Source: Alphaproteobacteria bacterium (GTDB lineage Bacteria; Pseudomonadota; Alphaproteobacteria; UBA2966; CAIVPW01). From it: DNA of 64,000 nucleotides. Where the stretch lies: contig CANKGV010000001.1 of assembly GCA_947481575.1 (NCBI GenBank), forward strand, positions 62,001-126,000, given 5' to 3'. The notes under the pieces were generated by a model. The model saw only the letters and a list, made by a program, of their open reading frames with translations, had not been told where the DNA came from and searched no databases. Shown here piece after piece: positions 1 to 8,802 of this stretch; position 1 is the stretch's first letter, and every line of letters begins with the position of its first letter. Position numbers and translations under genes: made by a program.

Positions 1-615
1 GTGCAAGGGGTAGTCGCACTCTTCGGCCAATTGGCGGTAGGCGGCGACGGCGAGGAATACGTCGGACGCCTTCACGCTGATCTTGAACTCTCGGAAGTCG
101 TGGTCTTCCAGGATGTGGGCGTGGCGCATGGCGCTTTCGACCAGCGCTTCCGGGCACGGGCTGCCGTACTTCTGCAGTAGGTCGGATTCCAGCGAGCCGC
201 CGTTCACGCCAATGCGGATCGAGACGTTGTGGTCCTTGGCGGCCTTCACCACCTCGGCCACGCGCTGCTTCGAGCCGATGTTGCCGGGATTGAAGCGCAG
301 GCAGGCGGCGCCCGCCTCGGCGGCCTCGATCGCGCGGCGATAGTGGAAGTGGATATCGGCGACGATCGGCACCGGCGAGTGGCGGACGATTTCGTGCAGC
401 GCCGCGGTGCTTGCCTCATCGGGGCATGAAACGCGGACGATATCGGCGCCGGCCGCCGCCAGTTCGGCCACCTGGGCGATGGTGGCGGGCGCATCGGAGG
501 TGCGCGTGTTGGTCATGGATTGGACGGTGATGGGCGCTCCGCCGCCGACGGCAACCGGGCCGACGTGGATTTGCCGCGAGGGGCGGCGGGCGATCTCGCG
601 ATAGGCGCGCGTCAT
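1..615 (-). CDS. ispG: 4-hydroxy-3-methylbut-2-en-1-yl diphosphate synthase, partial (3' end off window)
   Basis: IspG (GcpE) is the [4Fe-4S] enzyme of the methylerythritol phosphate pathway that converts MEcPP to HMBPP. Reading leftward from an ATG at 615, 205 codons are visible: the N-terminal TIM-barrel half, with [15 protein letters not shown] near the start and [18 protein letters not shown] and [11 protein letters not shown] further in, all characteristic of the family. The C-terminal domain carrying the cluster cysteines lies beyond the window, so the catalytic half cannot be judged. The start sits 11 nt after the stop of the RodZ-like gene, an arrangement that suggests one operon transcribed leftward. 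Confidence 0.95.
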   Translation of the reverse strand, partial: MTRAYREIARRPSRQIHVGPVAVGGGAPITVQSMTNTRTSDAPATIAQVAELAAAGADIVRVSCPDEASTAALHEIVRHSPVPIVADIHFHYRRAIEAAEAGAACLRFNPGNIGSKQRVAEVVKAAKDHNVSIRIGVNGGSLESDLLQKYGSPCPEALVESAMRHAHILEDHDFREFKISVKASDVFLAVAAYRQLAEECDYPLH

Positions 616-626
616 AGACCCAGTAC

Positions 627-2135
627 TTAGGGCGCGACGGCAGTGCCGTTCAACAACTTCTCGGGCATCAGCGAGACGTTGCGGCGCACGGAGCCTGCAG
701 GCCCCAGTGCCGGGATCAGGCGGCCATCGACCAAGACATCGATAGCGCCGGCGTTGCCGGTCATCATCACGAGGTCGTCGCGCGACGGCGCGAGGTACTT
801 GTCGCCGGCCCGCAGAATGCGGGTGAGCAGGAGTTCGCCAGCGGCGCCGGTGATCTGCACCCAGCTGTCTTGGGTGGCGAGGATGACGACGCGGGCATTG
901 GTGCCGACCGCGCCGTAGGTCTGGCCGCCGGGCAACGCGGCCAATTCAGCCGGTGCGGCGGGCGGGATGGCGGGCGGCGCGGCCTGCACCACAGGTGCGG
1001 GCGCGGGCGGGGTCACCGGCGCCGCAGCGGCGACGGTCACCGGGGGCCGGGGCACGGCGGGCACAACCGGCGTCACTTCGACCGGGGCGGCCGGCGCGGG
1101 CGTGGGCGCTGCGGCGATCACAACGGGGAGCAAGGCTTCGGCCGGCGGCGTGACCGCGGGGGTGGCGGCCTGAACTTCGGCGACGACCGGCGCGGCAGGC
1201 TCCGCAGGAGCCGGAGCAGGCCCAGCTATGGCCGCCGCTTCGGGCGCGGGCGCTGGGTCAACTGCGGCGGCAGGCGCAGCGGCGGGCAACTCGGGCGCCG
1301 GTGTGGCCGCTGGGCCCGGCGGCGTTACGGCAGCGGCCGGTGCGCGGGCCGGGGCAGGCGCGACGGCATCGGGCGGCGTGACATTCGCCGGGGTGCCCTG
1401 GAATAGGCCGAGCACCTTGTTCAGCGCGTTTTCCAGCGCACCAGGAGTGGCCACGGCGGGCGCAGCAACCGGGGGCGTGGGAGGCGCCGCAGGAACCGCA
1501 ACGGGTGCGGCGGCGACCGCCACCGGAGCCACCGCTACGGGTTCGACCGGGCGGCGCACATCGGTGTTGGCGAAGGCGTTGTCGATCAGCGGGCGCGGCG
1601 CCAGGGCCGAGTCGGACGCAGCGGCGACCGGAGGTGGCGGGACGCGTTCGATGCCGACGTTGCCGGCGCGTTCGGAATAGAACCACGCGCCGAACACAAC
1701 CGCGGCCAGGAACGCGGACATGCCGAGCAACCAGCCGCGGGGAACGCGGTCGGCGGTTTCGGCGGTCGGGAATACCAGCGGCGAGTGATCGCGCTTCTGG
1801 TTGGTTTCGGCCTTGAACGCTTCCACGGCGGCGGTGGGATCCATGCCGAGGTAATCGGCGTAGGAGCGCACAAAGCCGAGGGCGTAGGCCGGCGCCGGCA
1901 GATCGCCGAAGCGGCCGTCTTCGATGGCGGTGAGATGTTCGCGACGGATGCGGAGCGCAGCAGCCACATGGCCCATGTCGAGGCCAAGGTTGTTGCGGGC
2001 GCCCGCGAACTCGGTGCCGATGCCGACGTAGCGTTCCGTGGCCGGCGCGGTCTCCTTGGGCACGCCCCGCAAATGGGCGCGGCGTTCCGGATCCCGGCGG
2101 TTCGGATCGAAGTCGAGCGGCGTAATGTTGGTCAT
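627..2135 (-). CDS. rodZ: RodZ-like HTH membrane protein with DUF4115 C-terminal domain
   Basis: Probable RodZ-family cytoskeletal adaptor linking MreB to the envelope. Of 502 residues, about 40-110 form a Cro/XRE-like helix-turn-helix ([20 protein letters not shown]), a single membrane segment lies near 140-160 ([20 protein letters not shown]), then a very long Pro/Ala-rich linker of roughly 230 residues, and a C-terminal DUF4115-type beta domain ([20 protein letters not shown]). The ATG at 2135 was preferred over one 33 nt upstream because a GGAG lies about 10 nt before it and it begins directly with the ordered region. The linker is much longer than in E. coli RodZ. It probably starts the operon with ispG. 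Confidence 0.8.
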   Translation of the reverse strand: MTNITPLDFDPNRRDPERRAHLRGVPKETAPATERYVGIGTEFAGARNNLGLDMGHVAAALRIRREHLTAIEDGRFGDLPAPAYALGFVRSYADYLGMDPTAAVEAFKAETNQKRDHSPLVFPTAETADRVPRGWLLGMSAFLAAVVFGAWFYSERAGNVGIERVPPPPVAAASDSALAPRPLIDNAFANTDVRRPVEPVAVAPVAVAAAPVAVPAAPPTPPVAAPAVATPGALENALNKVLGLFQGTPANVTPPDAVAPAPARAPAAAVTPPGPAATPAPELPAAAPAAAVDPAPAPEAAAIAGPAPAPAEPAAPVVAEVQAATPAVTPPAEALLPVVIAAAPTPAPAAPVEVTPVVPAVPRPPVTVAAAAPVTPPAPAPVVQAAPPAIPPAAPAELAALPGGQTYGAVGTNARVVILATQDSWVQITGAAGELLLTRILRAGDKYLAPSRDDLVMMTGNAGAIDVLVDGRLIPALGPAGSVRRNVSLMPEKLLNGTAVAP

Positions 2136-2198
2136 GCAAAGCGCTCCGCGGCGCTGAAATGCGGCCAAGCGCCGCGCGCCACTGTCGCCGGCTCATGG

Positions 2199-2214
2199 TT
2201 AACAAAAGGTTTAA
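2199..2214. promoter_or_regulatory. CtrA-like TTAA half-site pair upstream of rodZ-ispG
   Basis: The only AT-rich spot in the gap between the nitronate-monooxygenase-like gene and rodZ contains TTAACAAAAGGTTTAA: two TTAA half-sites separated by 8 nt. The alphaproteobacterial CtrA consensus is TTAA-N7-TTAA, so the spacing is one base off and the assignment is tentative. It lies 64 nt before the rodZ start, where a promoter is expected. Confidence 0.2.
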
Positions 2215-2304
2215 ATCGCACGAAAACCCCGCGCAACGCCTTATTTTCTGCCGTTTTCGCCAATTTGGCAAACACGAAGCCGTGTTACCGGCGGAATGCG
2301 GCAG

Positions 2305-3417
2305 TTATACGGCCGCGTCGCGCGACGCCAGACGTTCGGCCAGGGCCACGATTGCCTGGGTGGTCAGGTCTTGGATGATCTCCGCCGCGGGCTGCACCAC
2401 CCGCACCATGCCGACACTTTGGCCGGCCATCACCGAGCCGTTCTCAACGTCGCCGTCGACCACCGCCCGGCGCAAAGCGCCGGCCCAGAAGTGCTCGATT
2501 TCAAGCTGGGCGCTCGCCTGATCGACCTGCCCGGCGTTGAAGCGATCCACCACCGTACGCTGGAATTCCATGAACCGGCGCGTGCCTTCGTTGGCGAGCG
2601 CGCGGACCGGAATGACCGGAAAGCGCGGGTCGATCTGCACGGAGGGCACGGCATCGCGGGCGGCGGCGCGCACGAACGCCTGCTTGAACGCCGGATGGGC
2701 GATCGATTCGGAGGCGCACACGAACCGCGTGCCGAGCTGGCAGCCCGCCGCGCCCATCTCCAGGTACGACGCAATCGCCTCGCCGCGGCCCAAACCGCCC
2801 GCCACGAACACCGGCACGTCGCGGATGTTGGGCAGGATTTCTTGCGCCAGCACATTCAGCGATACCGGGCCGATGTGGCCACCGGCTTCGGCGCCTTCGA
2901 TGACGATCGCATCGGCGCCGGTGCGCACGAGGCGCTGGGCGATACCGAGGGTGGGGGCAAAGCCCAACACCTGCACGCCGCCATCCTTGAGATGCACGAT
3001 ATCGACCGACTTGGGCAGGTTCCCGGCCAGCACCACGTGGCCGACCTTGGCGGCGATGCACACGTCGCACAGATCGCGCAGCCGCGGGTGCAGTGTGATG
3101 ATGTTGACGCCGAACGGCTGGTTGGTGAGCGCGGACGTGGCGGCAATTTCGGCGGCAAGCTGATCGGGCGACATCGAGCCGGTGGCGATCACGCCGAACC
3201 CGCCGGCGTTGGAGATTGCCGCCACCAGGTTGCGTTCCGACACCCAGGTCATTGCCCCGCCCATGATGGCGGTGCGGGTGCCGAGCAGGGCGCGGCCGCG
3301 CGCCGACAAACGGTCTAACAGCGCAGCAGCCTGCTCCAGGTGCCCCGCATCGTACTTGCTCGCGCGCGGGTGGCCGCCGCGGTCTTGGTTCCGGTCGAGG
3401 GCCCGGTCAGGCCGCAT
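2305..3417 (-). CDS. NAD(P)H-dependent flavin oxidoreductase / nitronate monooxygenase family
   Basis: FMN-dependent TIM-barrel enzyme of the 2-nitropropane dioxygenase family; members oxidise alkyl nitronates or reduce enoyl-type substrates, so the true substrate is open. The 370-residue product shows AIMGGAMTWVSERNLVAAI at the first strand, NAGGFGVIATGSM, and the phosphate/active-site segment EGAEAGGHIGPVSL, followed by VFVAGGLGRGEAIASYLEMG. The ATG at 3417 overlaps the lysC stop by 11 nt and lacks a clear ribosome site; the next in-frame ATG would remove the first strand, so translation coupled to lysC is likely. The two genes appear to be one leftward operon. Confidence 0.8.
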   Translation of the reverse strand: MRPDRALDRNQDRGGHPRASKYDAGHLEQAAALLDRLSARGRALLGTRTAIMGGAMTWVSERNLVAAISNAGGFGVIATGSMSPDQLAAEIAATSALTNQPFGVNIITLHPRLRDLCDVCIAAKVGHVVLAGNLPKSVDIVHLKDGGVQVLGFAPTLGIAQRLVRTGADAIVIEGAEAGGHIGPVSLNVLAQEILPNIRDVPVFVAGGLGRGEAIASYLEMGAAGCQLGTRFVCASESIAHPAFKQAFVRAAARDAVPSVQIDPRFPVIPVRALANEGTRRFMEFQRTVVDRFNAGQVDQASAQLEIEHFWAGALRRAVVDGDVENGSVMAGQSVGMVRVVQPAAEIIQDLTTQAIVALAERLASRDAAV

Positions 3418-4630
3418 CCAGGCCGTAGACGGTGTGGAGCGTGCGCACTGCTAATTCCGTGTACTCCTCGGCGATCAGCACGCTGACTTTGATTTCCGAG
3501 GTGGAGATGGTCTGGATGTTGATGCCCTTGTCGGCCAGCGCCTTGAACATGGTGAAGGCGATGCCGGCGTGGCTGCGCATGCCGACGCCGATGACCGAGA
3601 CCTTGGATACATCGGATGCCGAGATCACGCGCTCATAGCCGATGGTCTTTTTCGCGCCCTCGATCACCGCCAGCGCACGCTTGAGATCGGTGCGGCCCAC
3701 GGTGAACGTCATGTCGGTGGTTTTGCCGTCTTCGGAGACGTTTTGCACGATCATGTCGACGTTGATCGCGGCTTCCGACAGCGGCCCGAACACGCGGGCG
3801 GCCACGCCGGGCTGATCCGCGACCTTGACCAAGGTGATCTTGGCTTCGCCGCGCGAATACGCGATGCCGCTGACCAGTACGTCTTCCACGCCCGCCTCCT
3901 CATCGACCACCATGGTGCCGGGGACGTCGGCGAAACTCGACAGCACCTGGACCGGCACCCGGTACTTCATCGCCAATTCAACCGAACGGGTATGGAGCAC
4001 CTTGGCGCCGAGGGATGCCAGCTCCAGCATCTCCTCGTAGGTGATCCTATCAAGCTTGCGCGCCTTTTCCACGATGCGCGGATCGGTGGTGTAGACGCCA
4101 TCGACGTCGGTGTAGATATCGCAGCGATCGGCCTTAAGCGCCGCCGCCAGCGCCACGGCTGACGTATCGGACCCGCCGCGCCCGAGGGTGCTGATGCGGC
4201 CCTTGGAATCCACCGCCTGGAAGCCCGGCACGACGGCAATTTCGCCGCGCGCGAACGATTCCTCGATGGGGCCGGTTTCGATCGAAGTGATGCGCGCCTT
4301 GGCGTGGTGGTCGTCGCAGCGGATCGGGATCTCCCAGCTCGGCCACGAGCGGGCTTTCAGCCCCACCTGCTGAAGTGCCAGCGCCACGAGGCCGATGGTC
4401 ACTTGCTCGCCGGTGGCAACCACGGTGTCGTACTCGGCATCGTCGTGCTTCACGGTGGAGATTTGGTCCACCAGCTTGACCAGCGAGTCGGTGACGCCCG
4501 ACATGGCCGAGACCACCACCGCGACCTCGTTGCCTGCCTCAAACACCGCCTTCACCTTGCGGGCGACGTTTTTGATGCGCTCGACGTCTCCGACCGACGT
4601 GCCGCCAAACTTAAGTACCAGACGTGCCAT
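3407..4630 (-). CDS. lysC: aspartate kinase
   Basis: Catalyses ATP-dependent phosphorylation of aspartate, the first step to lysine, threonine, methionine and diaminopimelate. The 407-residue protein has the usual monofunctional length. It opens with the kinase signature VLKFGGTSVGDVERI, continues with VVVSAMSGVTDSL and the GRGGSDTSAVALAAAL nucleotide/aspartate region, and ends with two ACT-type domains (about 265-400) that typically sense lysine and/or threonine. No lysine riboswitch-like structure was seen upstream; only 66 nt separate its start from the divergent ubiG. Its 3' end overlaps the next leftward gene. Confidence 0.97.
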   Translation of the reverse strand: MARLVLKFGGTSVGDVERIKNVARKVKAVFEAGNEVAVVVSAMSGVTDSLVKLVDQISTVKHDDAEYDTVVATGEQVTIGLVALALQQVGLKARSWPSWEIPIRCDDHHAKARITSIETGPIEESFARGEIAVVPGFQAVDSKGRISTLGRGGSDTSAVALAAALKADRCDIYTDVDGVYTTDPRIVEKARKLDRITYEEMLELASLGAKVLHTRSVELAMKYRVPVQVLSSFADVPGTMVVDEEAGVEDVLVSGIAYSRGEAKITLVKVADQPGVAARVFGPLSEAAINVDMIVQNVSEDGKTTDMTFTVGRTDLKRALAVIEGAKKTIGYERVISASDVSKVSVIGVGMRSHAGIAFTMFKALADKGINIQTISTSEIKVSVLIAEEYTELAVRTLHTVYGLDAA

Positions 4631-4696
4631 GGAAATCTGTGTCGCGGGAGGCTGCGATTTGCCCCCTCAAGGGCGGGTATTCATACTCTGTCGGCC

Positions 4697-5437
4697 ATGA
4701 CCGCTGCAACCGCGTCGCCCCACGCCGATCCCGCCGAAATCGCCCGCTTTGCCGCCCAGGCGGCCGAGTGGTGGAACCCGCACGGGCCGATGGCCGCCCT
4801 GCACCGCATCAACCCGGTGCGGATCGGCTACATCCGCGACCGGTTGTGCGCACACTTCGGAAGCGACCCCAAGCAGGCCAAGCCGCTGCGCGGGCTGGCG
4901 ATTGCCGACATCGGCTGCGGCGCCGGGCTCCTGTGCGAGCCGCTGGCGCGCCTGGGCGCGACGGTGACGGGCGTGGATGCGGCACCTGAGAACATCACTG
5001 CCGCCACCGCCCATGCGGCGGGCATGGAGCTGGCCATCCGCTACCGCTGCGCGACGGCCGAGGAACTGGCGGGGGAGACATTCGACGCGGTGCTGGCAAT
5101 GGAGATTATCGAACATGTGCCGGACCCGGCGGCATTCACAGGAGCCGTGGCGGCACTGGTGAGGCCGGGCGGCGCGCTCATCGCTTCCACCCTCAACCGC
5201 ACGCCGAAGTCGCTGGCGCTGGGCGTGGTGGCCGCCGAGTACCTGCTGCGCTGGGTGCCACGCGGCACCCACGACTGGCGCAAATTCGTGAAGCCATCGG
5301 AATTCGCCCGCGACCTGCGGGCGAGCGGGATGACGGTGAGCGATGTGACCGGGATTTCGTTCGAGGCAGCGACCGGCACGTTCGCGCTGTCGCGCGACGT
5401 GGACGTGAACTACCTGCTGACGGCAGCAAAGGCTTAG
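4697..5437 (+). CDS. ubiG: ubiquinone biosynthesis O-methyltransferase UbiG
   Basis: SAM-dependent O-methyltransferase that acts twice in ubiquinone synthesis. The 246-residue protein has motif I IADIGCGAGLLCEPLARLG, then GVDAAPENI, and the family-diagnostic segments EIIEHVPDPAAF, STLNRTPKSLALGVV and RWVPRGTHDWRKFVKP. The ATG at 4697 matches the normal UbiG N-terminus; the frame stays open far upstream but that part is antisense to lysC and is not protein-like. Divergent from lysC. Confidence 0.97.
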   Translation: MTAATASPHADPAEIARFAAQAAEWWNPHGPMAALHRINPVRIGYIRDRLCAHFGSDPKQAKPLRGLAIADIGCGAGLLCEPLARLGATVTGVDAAPENITAATAHAAGMELAIRYRCATAEELAGETFDAVLAMEIIEHVPDPAAFTGAVAALVRPGGALIASTLNRTPKSLALGVVAAEYLLRWVPRGTHDWRKFVKPSEFARDLRASGMTVSDVTGISFEAATGTFALSRDVDVNYLLTAAKA

Positions 5438-5440
5438 GAA

Positions 5441-5480
5441 GGCGTGGATGCCCGGAACAAGTCCGGGCATGACGGTCAGC
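5441..5480. repeat. palindromic dispersed-repeat-like element
   Basis: Between the convergent ubiG and DUF1178 genes lies ATGCCCGGA-ACAAG-TCCGGGCAT (5448-5470), a perfect 9-bp inverted repeat flanked by GTGG and GACGG. Elements of this form are scattered between genes in many alphaproteobacterial genomes and are often mistranslated as a peptide beginning MPGLVPGIH, which is what the minus strand reads here. It may also act as a hairpin protecting or terminating both transcripts. Only one copy was noticed in this window. Confidence 0.6.
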
Positions 5481-5893
5481 TACGCATCGCCGCGGACGGG
5501 CCAGGGGATTTCGCCGAACTCGATGCCTTCGTCGCGCAACTCGGCGGCTTCATCGGGCGTGGCTTCGCCGTAGATGTTGCGGGTTTCGGTTTCACCGTAG
5601 TGGATTTTGCGCGCTTCTTCGGCGAACTGCGGGCCGACGTGGTCGCAGTTCTTTTCGATGAACGCCTGCATGTTGGTGAGGGCCTTCATCGCCTGCTCGG
5701 CAGCCTCGCGGCGAGCCACGGCGCGGCCGCGGGTGGAGACGTGCGGGGCCATCGGCGCGCGCTGAATCTTGCGGTCGCCACACACCGGGCACTGCACCTT
5801 GCCGCGCTTCGCCTGGGCATCGAACGCGTCGGAGCCAGGGAACCACGCCTCGAACACGTGCTCGTTACCGCAACGGAGATCGTAGACGACCAT
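5480..5893 (-). CDS. DUF1178 family protein
   Basis: Conserved alphaproteobacterial protein of unknown function, 137 residues. It begins MVVYDLRCGNEHVFEAWF, the family-typical N-terminus, and has a cysteine pair in CPVCGDRKIQRAPMAP near residue 35, suggesting metal binding together with the first cysteine. The C-terminus is acidic (DEAAELRDEGIEFGEIPWP). The start at 5893 was chosen over an ATG 111 nt upstream because homologues start here. In related genomes it follows the nitrilase-family gene, as here, probably in one leftward transcript. Confidence 0.85.
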   Translation of the reverse strand: MVVYDLRCGNEHVFEAWFPGSDAFDAQAKRGKVQCPVCGDRKIQRAPMAPHVSTRGRAVARREAAEQAMKALTNMQAFIEKNCDHVGPQFAEEARKIHYGETETRNIYGEATPDEAAELRDEGIEFGEIPWPVRGDA

Positions 5894-5984
5894 CGCTAAG
5901 CCTTTGCCACCTGTCCCTGAAACCATAGCAGGAATTGGTGAAGCAGGAATTGAGCCAAATCCCCGCAGAGTCAATGGCTGGAGC

Positions 5985-6815
5985 CTACCCGCCCGGCGCG
6001 GCAAATGGCCGGTCGTGGGTTAGCGCCGGGAGCTTGGAGCGGGCGGCGGCGATCTGGGCGACATCGATTTCGGCGAGGATCACACCGGGGGCATCGCCCG
6101 CTTCGGCCACCACTTCGCCCCACGGCGCGACGATCAGCGAGTGCCCAAAGGTGCGGCGGCCGCCGGGGTGAGCGCCGGTTTGGGCGGGGGCGACGACATA
6201 GCAGCCGGTTTCAATCGCGCGGGCCCGCAGCAGCACATGCCAGTGGGCGCGGCCGGTAGGTTCGGTGAAGGCGGACGGGACCACCAGCAGGCCGGCGCCG
6301 GCCTGGGCCAGCGCGCGGTACAGGTGCGGGAAGCGCAGGTCGTAGCACACCGACAGGCCGAGCTTGAGCCACGGCAGATCGGCAACCACGGCACGCTCGC
6401 CGGGGCGGAACACTGCCGACTCGCGGTAGCTGCGGTCCGGCAGGTCGGCATCGAACATATGGATCTTGTCGTAGCGCGCGGTGATGGCGCCGGTGGGCGA
6501 CACCAGCACGAGGCGGTTGGACAGGCGCGCCGCATCCGGATCGCGCACGCCGAAGGTGCCGGCCAGTACCCAGCGGCCAACATCGCGTGCGGCGGCGGCG
6601 ATGGCGGCGACGCCGGGGTGCGCATCCTCGGTGGCGGCGCCGCGGTTGGCGCCGAGCGAATCGGCGGGCATCAGCACGGCGTTTTCCGGCAGGGCGATGA
6701 AATCGGCGCCTTGCTTCGCGGCGGCGTGGATACCCGCGACGGCGGCGGCGATATTGGCGGCGATATCGGCGCCCGCGGTGAGTTGCACGCAGGCGGCGGT
6801 GAATTTGGTTGGCAT
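5985..6815 (-). CDS. carbon-nitrogen hydrolase family protein (Nit-type amidase)
   Basis: A 276-residue nitrilase-superfamily amidase, most like the Nit1/deaminated-glutathione-amidase group that removes damaged glutathione. The catalytic Glu-Lys-Cys triad is visible in ALPENAVL, ARYDKIHMFD and LSVCYDLRFPHLY. RAHWHVLLRARAIETGCYV is also characteristic. The ATG at 6815 lies 2 nt after the intended comF stop. Because of a one-base frameshift in comF, the sequence as given reads through from comF into this gene in the same frame, producing an apparent 523-residue fusion that I regard as artificial. Confidence 0.9.
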   Translation of the reverse strand: MPTKFTAACVQLTAGADIAANIAAAVAGIHAAAKQGADFIALPENAVLMPADSLGANRGAATEDAHPGVAAIAAAARDVGRWVLAGTFGVRDPDAARLSNRLVLVSPTGAITARYDKIHMFDADLPDRSYRESAVFRPGERAVVADLPWLKLGLSVCYDLRFPHLYRALAQAGAGLLVVPSAFTEPTGRAHWHVLLRARAIETGCYVVAPAQTGAHPGGRRTFGHSLIVAPWGEVVAEAGDAPGVILAEIDVAQIAAARSKLPALTHDRPFAAPGG

Positions 6816-6817
6816 GG

Positions 6818-7556
6818 CTAGCTGATATCGGCCGGGCGGATGACCCGGGTGAGGGTTAGCACGTCTACGTGCGCCGCACCCGCGTGCAGCAAGGCGCGGG
6901 CGCAGGCCTCGACCGTGGCCGCCGGTGGTGAACACGTCGTCGACCAGCACCACGCGCCGGCCCACCACCGGGCGGCGCACGGTGAACGCGCCGCGCACGT
7001 TGTCCAGCCGGCCGTTGCGGCTGAGGCCGCCTTGGATGGGCGTGTTGCGGGTGCGGGCGAGCAGCATGGGCGCGGCGGGCACCCCGCTCGCCTTCGCCAC
7101 GGCAACCGCCAGCAGCGCCGACTGGTTGTAGCGGCGGGCGAACAGGCGGCGGCGATGCAGGGGCACGGGGGCCACTACATCGGCCTCGCGCAACAGCTCG
7201 GCACCAGCGCGGGCGAGCCAGGCGCCGAATGCGGGCGCGAGATCGGTGCGGTCGGCGTGCTTGAAGCGCAGCACCAGGCCGCGGGAGGCGTCATCGTAGG
7301 CCAGCACGGAGCGGGCGCGGCGGTAGACGGGGGCTTCGGCAGCGCAGGCGCCGCACAGGGCACCATCGCCGTGGGCGAACTCGAAGGGCAACCCGCAGCA
7401 CACGCACTGGGGCGCGGCGATGAAGCGCAGGCTGGTCCAACACGGCGCGCACAAATCGCCTTGGCGATCGACCAATGCATCGCAGTTGAGGCACCGGGCC
7501 GGCAGAACCCAGCCCAGAACCCGTTGCGCGCCCGCAAGAATCGCCGCGGCTTTCAT
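6818..7556 (-). pseudogene. comF: ComF family phosphoribosyltransferase-like protein, frameshifted
   Basis: ComF proteins pair an N-terminal zinc ribbon with a PRTase domain and are linked to DNA uptake and processing. The N-terminus has the cysteine pairs CLNC, CAPC, CVCCG and CGAC; the PRTase loop is VVLVDDVFTTGG. Directly after TTG the frame is lost: the expected tail TVEACARALLHAGAAHVDV, ending at a stop at 6818, is in another frame. One extra G in GGCGGCC (about 6918-6924, minus-strand reading) explains it. The rest of the gene is intact, so this is either a sequencing/assembly indel or a recent lesion. Start ATG at 7556. Confidence 0.8.
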
Positions 7557-7598
7557 CGCCGCAGGATTCCGCCCCCGTGGCGCTGGTACAAGAGGGTT

Positions 7599-8396
7599 AT
7601 GGATGCCGTATTCGACCGCGCCACCGTCCGCGCCCACCGCAACCGCGCCGCGGCGCGGTTTGCCGACCACGATTTCCTGATCCGGGCGGCGGGCGAGCGG
7701 CTCGCGGAGCGCGTGGCCGATCAGGAACGCCCGTTCCCGCGCGCGCTCGACGTGGGTTGCCACGACGGGCTGATGGCGGAGCTGCTGGCCGGGCACGTGG
7801 GCGAACTGGTGCAAACGGACCATTCCCCGGCGATGGCCAAGCTCGCGCAGGCGCGCGGCGGCAACGTGGCGGTGATGGACGAGGAACTGGTGCCGTTCGC
7901 CGAGCACTCGTTCGACCTGGTGGTGAGCGCGCTGTCGCTGCATTGGGTCAACGACTTGCCGGGGTCGCTCTCCCAGCTTCGGCGCTGTATCCGGCCCGGC
8001 GGCATGATCGTCGCTTCGCTGTTCGGCGTGGATACGCTGCGCGAACTGCGCGATGCGTTCCTGGTGGCGGAGGCGGAGCTGACCAACGGCGCGAGCCCTC
8101 GGGTGTCGCCGTTTGTGGACGTGCGGGATGCCGGCGACTTGCTGGGGCGCGCGGGGTTCGTGCGGCAGGTGGCGGACACGGAAGCCATCACCGTGACCTA
8201 CGCCAACCCGTTGAAGCTGCTCGCCGATCTGCGCGGCATGGGTGAGACCAACGCGCTGCGTAACCGCGAGAACGCACACCTGAGCCGCGCCGTGCTGGCG
8301 CGGGCGATGACGGAATACGTGGAGCGGTTTGCCAACCCGGACGGGCGGGTGCGGGCGACGTTTGAGATCGTCACCCTGACGGCGTGGGCGCCTTAG
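7599..8396 (+). CDS. class I SAM-dependent methyltransferase, BioC/NDUFAF5-like
   Basis: A 265-residue methyltransferase resembling the bacterial homologues of NDUFAF5 and BioC. Motif I is ALDVGCHDGLMAELLAG; the post-I acidic region is QTDHSPAMAKLAQARGG, and FDLVVSALSLHWVNDLPG is the strand-4 segment typical of this clade. RCIRPGGMIVASLFG follows. The C-terminal half (LADLRGMGETNALRNRE) matches the NDUFAF5-like group, whose eukaryotic member hydroxylates a complex I arginine; substrate here unknown. It has an AGAGGG ribosome site, and is divergent from comF. Its TAG stop overlaps the stop of the convergent mutT gene. Confidence 0.85.
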   Translation: MDAVFDRATVRAHRNRAAARFADHDFLIRAAGERLAERVADQERPFPRALDVGCHDGLMAELLAGHVGELVQTDHSPAMAKLAQARGGNVAVMDEELVPFAEHSFDLVVSALSLHWVNDLPGSLSQLRRCIRPGGMIVASLFGVDTLRELRDAFLVAEAELTNGASPRVSPFVDVRDAGDLLGRAGFVRQVADTEAITVTYANPLKLLADLRGMGETNALRNRENAHLSRAVLARAMTEYVERFANPDGRVRATFEIVTLTAWAP

Positions 8397-8800
8397 AGGA
8401 GCCGGCGCAGGATCGGGATCAGCGGCAGATCGGCGGGAGGCATGGGGTAGCGGTCCAGATCATTCACGCCCACCCACGCAAGCTCTTGGTTCTCTTGGCC
8501 GCGCGGCACCCCTCCCCAGGTGCGGCACAGGTACAGCGGCATCAACAGATTGAAATCGTTGTAGGAATGGGACGCGAAGGTTCCCGGCACCAGAACCTTT
8601 GGGTCGACTGTGACGCCCAACTCCTCGTGCAGTTCGCGCACCAGGGCGGCCTCGGGAGTTTCCCCCGGCGCGACCTTGCCGCCGGGGAATTCCCACAGGC
8701 CCGCCATCGACTTACCGGGCGGACGCTGGGCCAGCAGGACCCTACCGGCCCCGTCCAACAATGCGGCGGCGACCACCAGGACTAGTGGCGCCGCCGGCAC
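8393..8800 (-). CDS. mutT: NUDIX hydrolase, 8-oxo-dGTP diphosphatase MutT
   Basis: Sanitises oxidised nucleotides. The Nudix box is complete: GGKVAPGETPEAALVRELHE continuing into ELGV. FASHSYNDFNLLMPLYLCRTW is typical MutT. I chose a GTG at 8800, 2 nt after the argJ stop, giving 135 residues, the normal family length. An ATG at 8854 would add 18 residues unlike MutT and overlap argJ by 52 nt. Cotranscribed with argJ, as in related alphaproteobacteria. Confidence 0.9.
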   Translation of the reverse strand: MPAAPLVLVVAAALLDGAGRVLLAQRPPGKSMAGLWEFPGGKVAPGETPEAALVRELHEELGVTVDPKVLVPGTFASHSYNDFNLLMPLYLCRTWGGVPRGQENQELAWVGVNDLDRYPMPPADLPLIPILRRLL

Positions 8801-8802
8801 GA

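Noticed and set aside
870-1680. Plus-strand Gly/Arg- and Ala-rich ORFs as repeat proteins
   Set aside because: They are complementary readings of the Pro/Ala linker of the RodZ-like protein.
4631-4696. Lysine riboswitch upstream of lysC
   Set aside because: Only 66 nt lie between lysC and ubiG starts and no aptamer-like structure is visible.
4667-5470. Minus-strand ORF beginning MPGLVPGIHAFL across ubiG
   Set aside because: Its start is the palindromic repeat at 5448-5470 and the rest is antisense to a clear ubiG; a known type of spurious call.
5985-8279. A single 764-codon minus-strand gene
   Set aside because: It joins a shadow of the methyltransferase, frameshifted comF and the nitrilase-family gene; only the separate parts match families.
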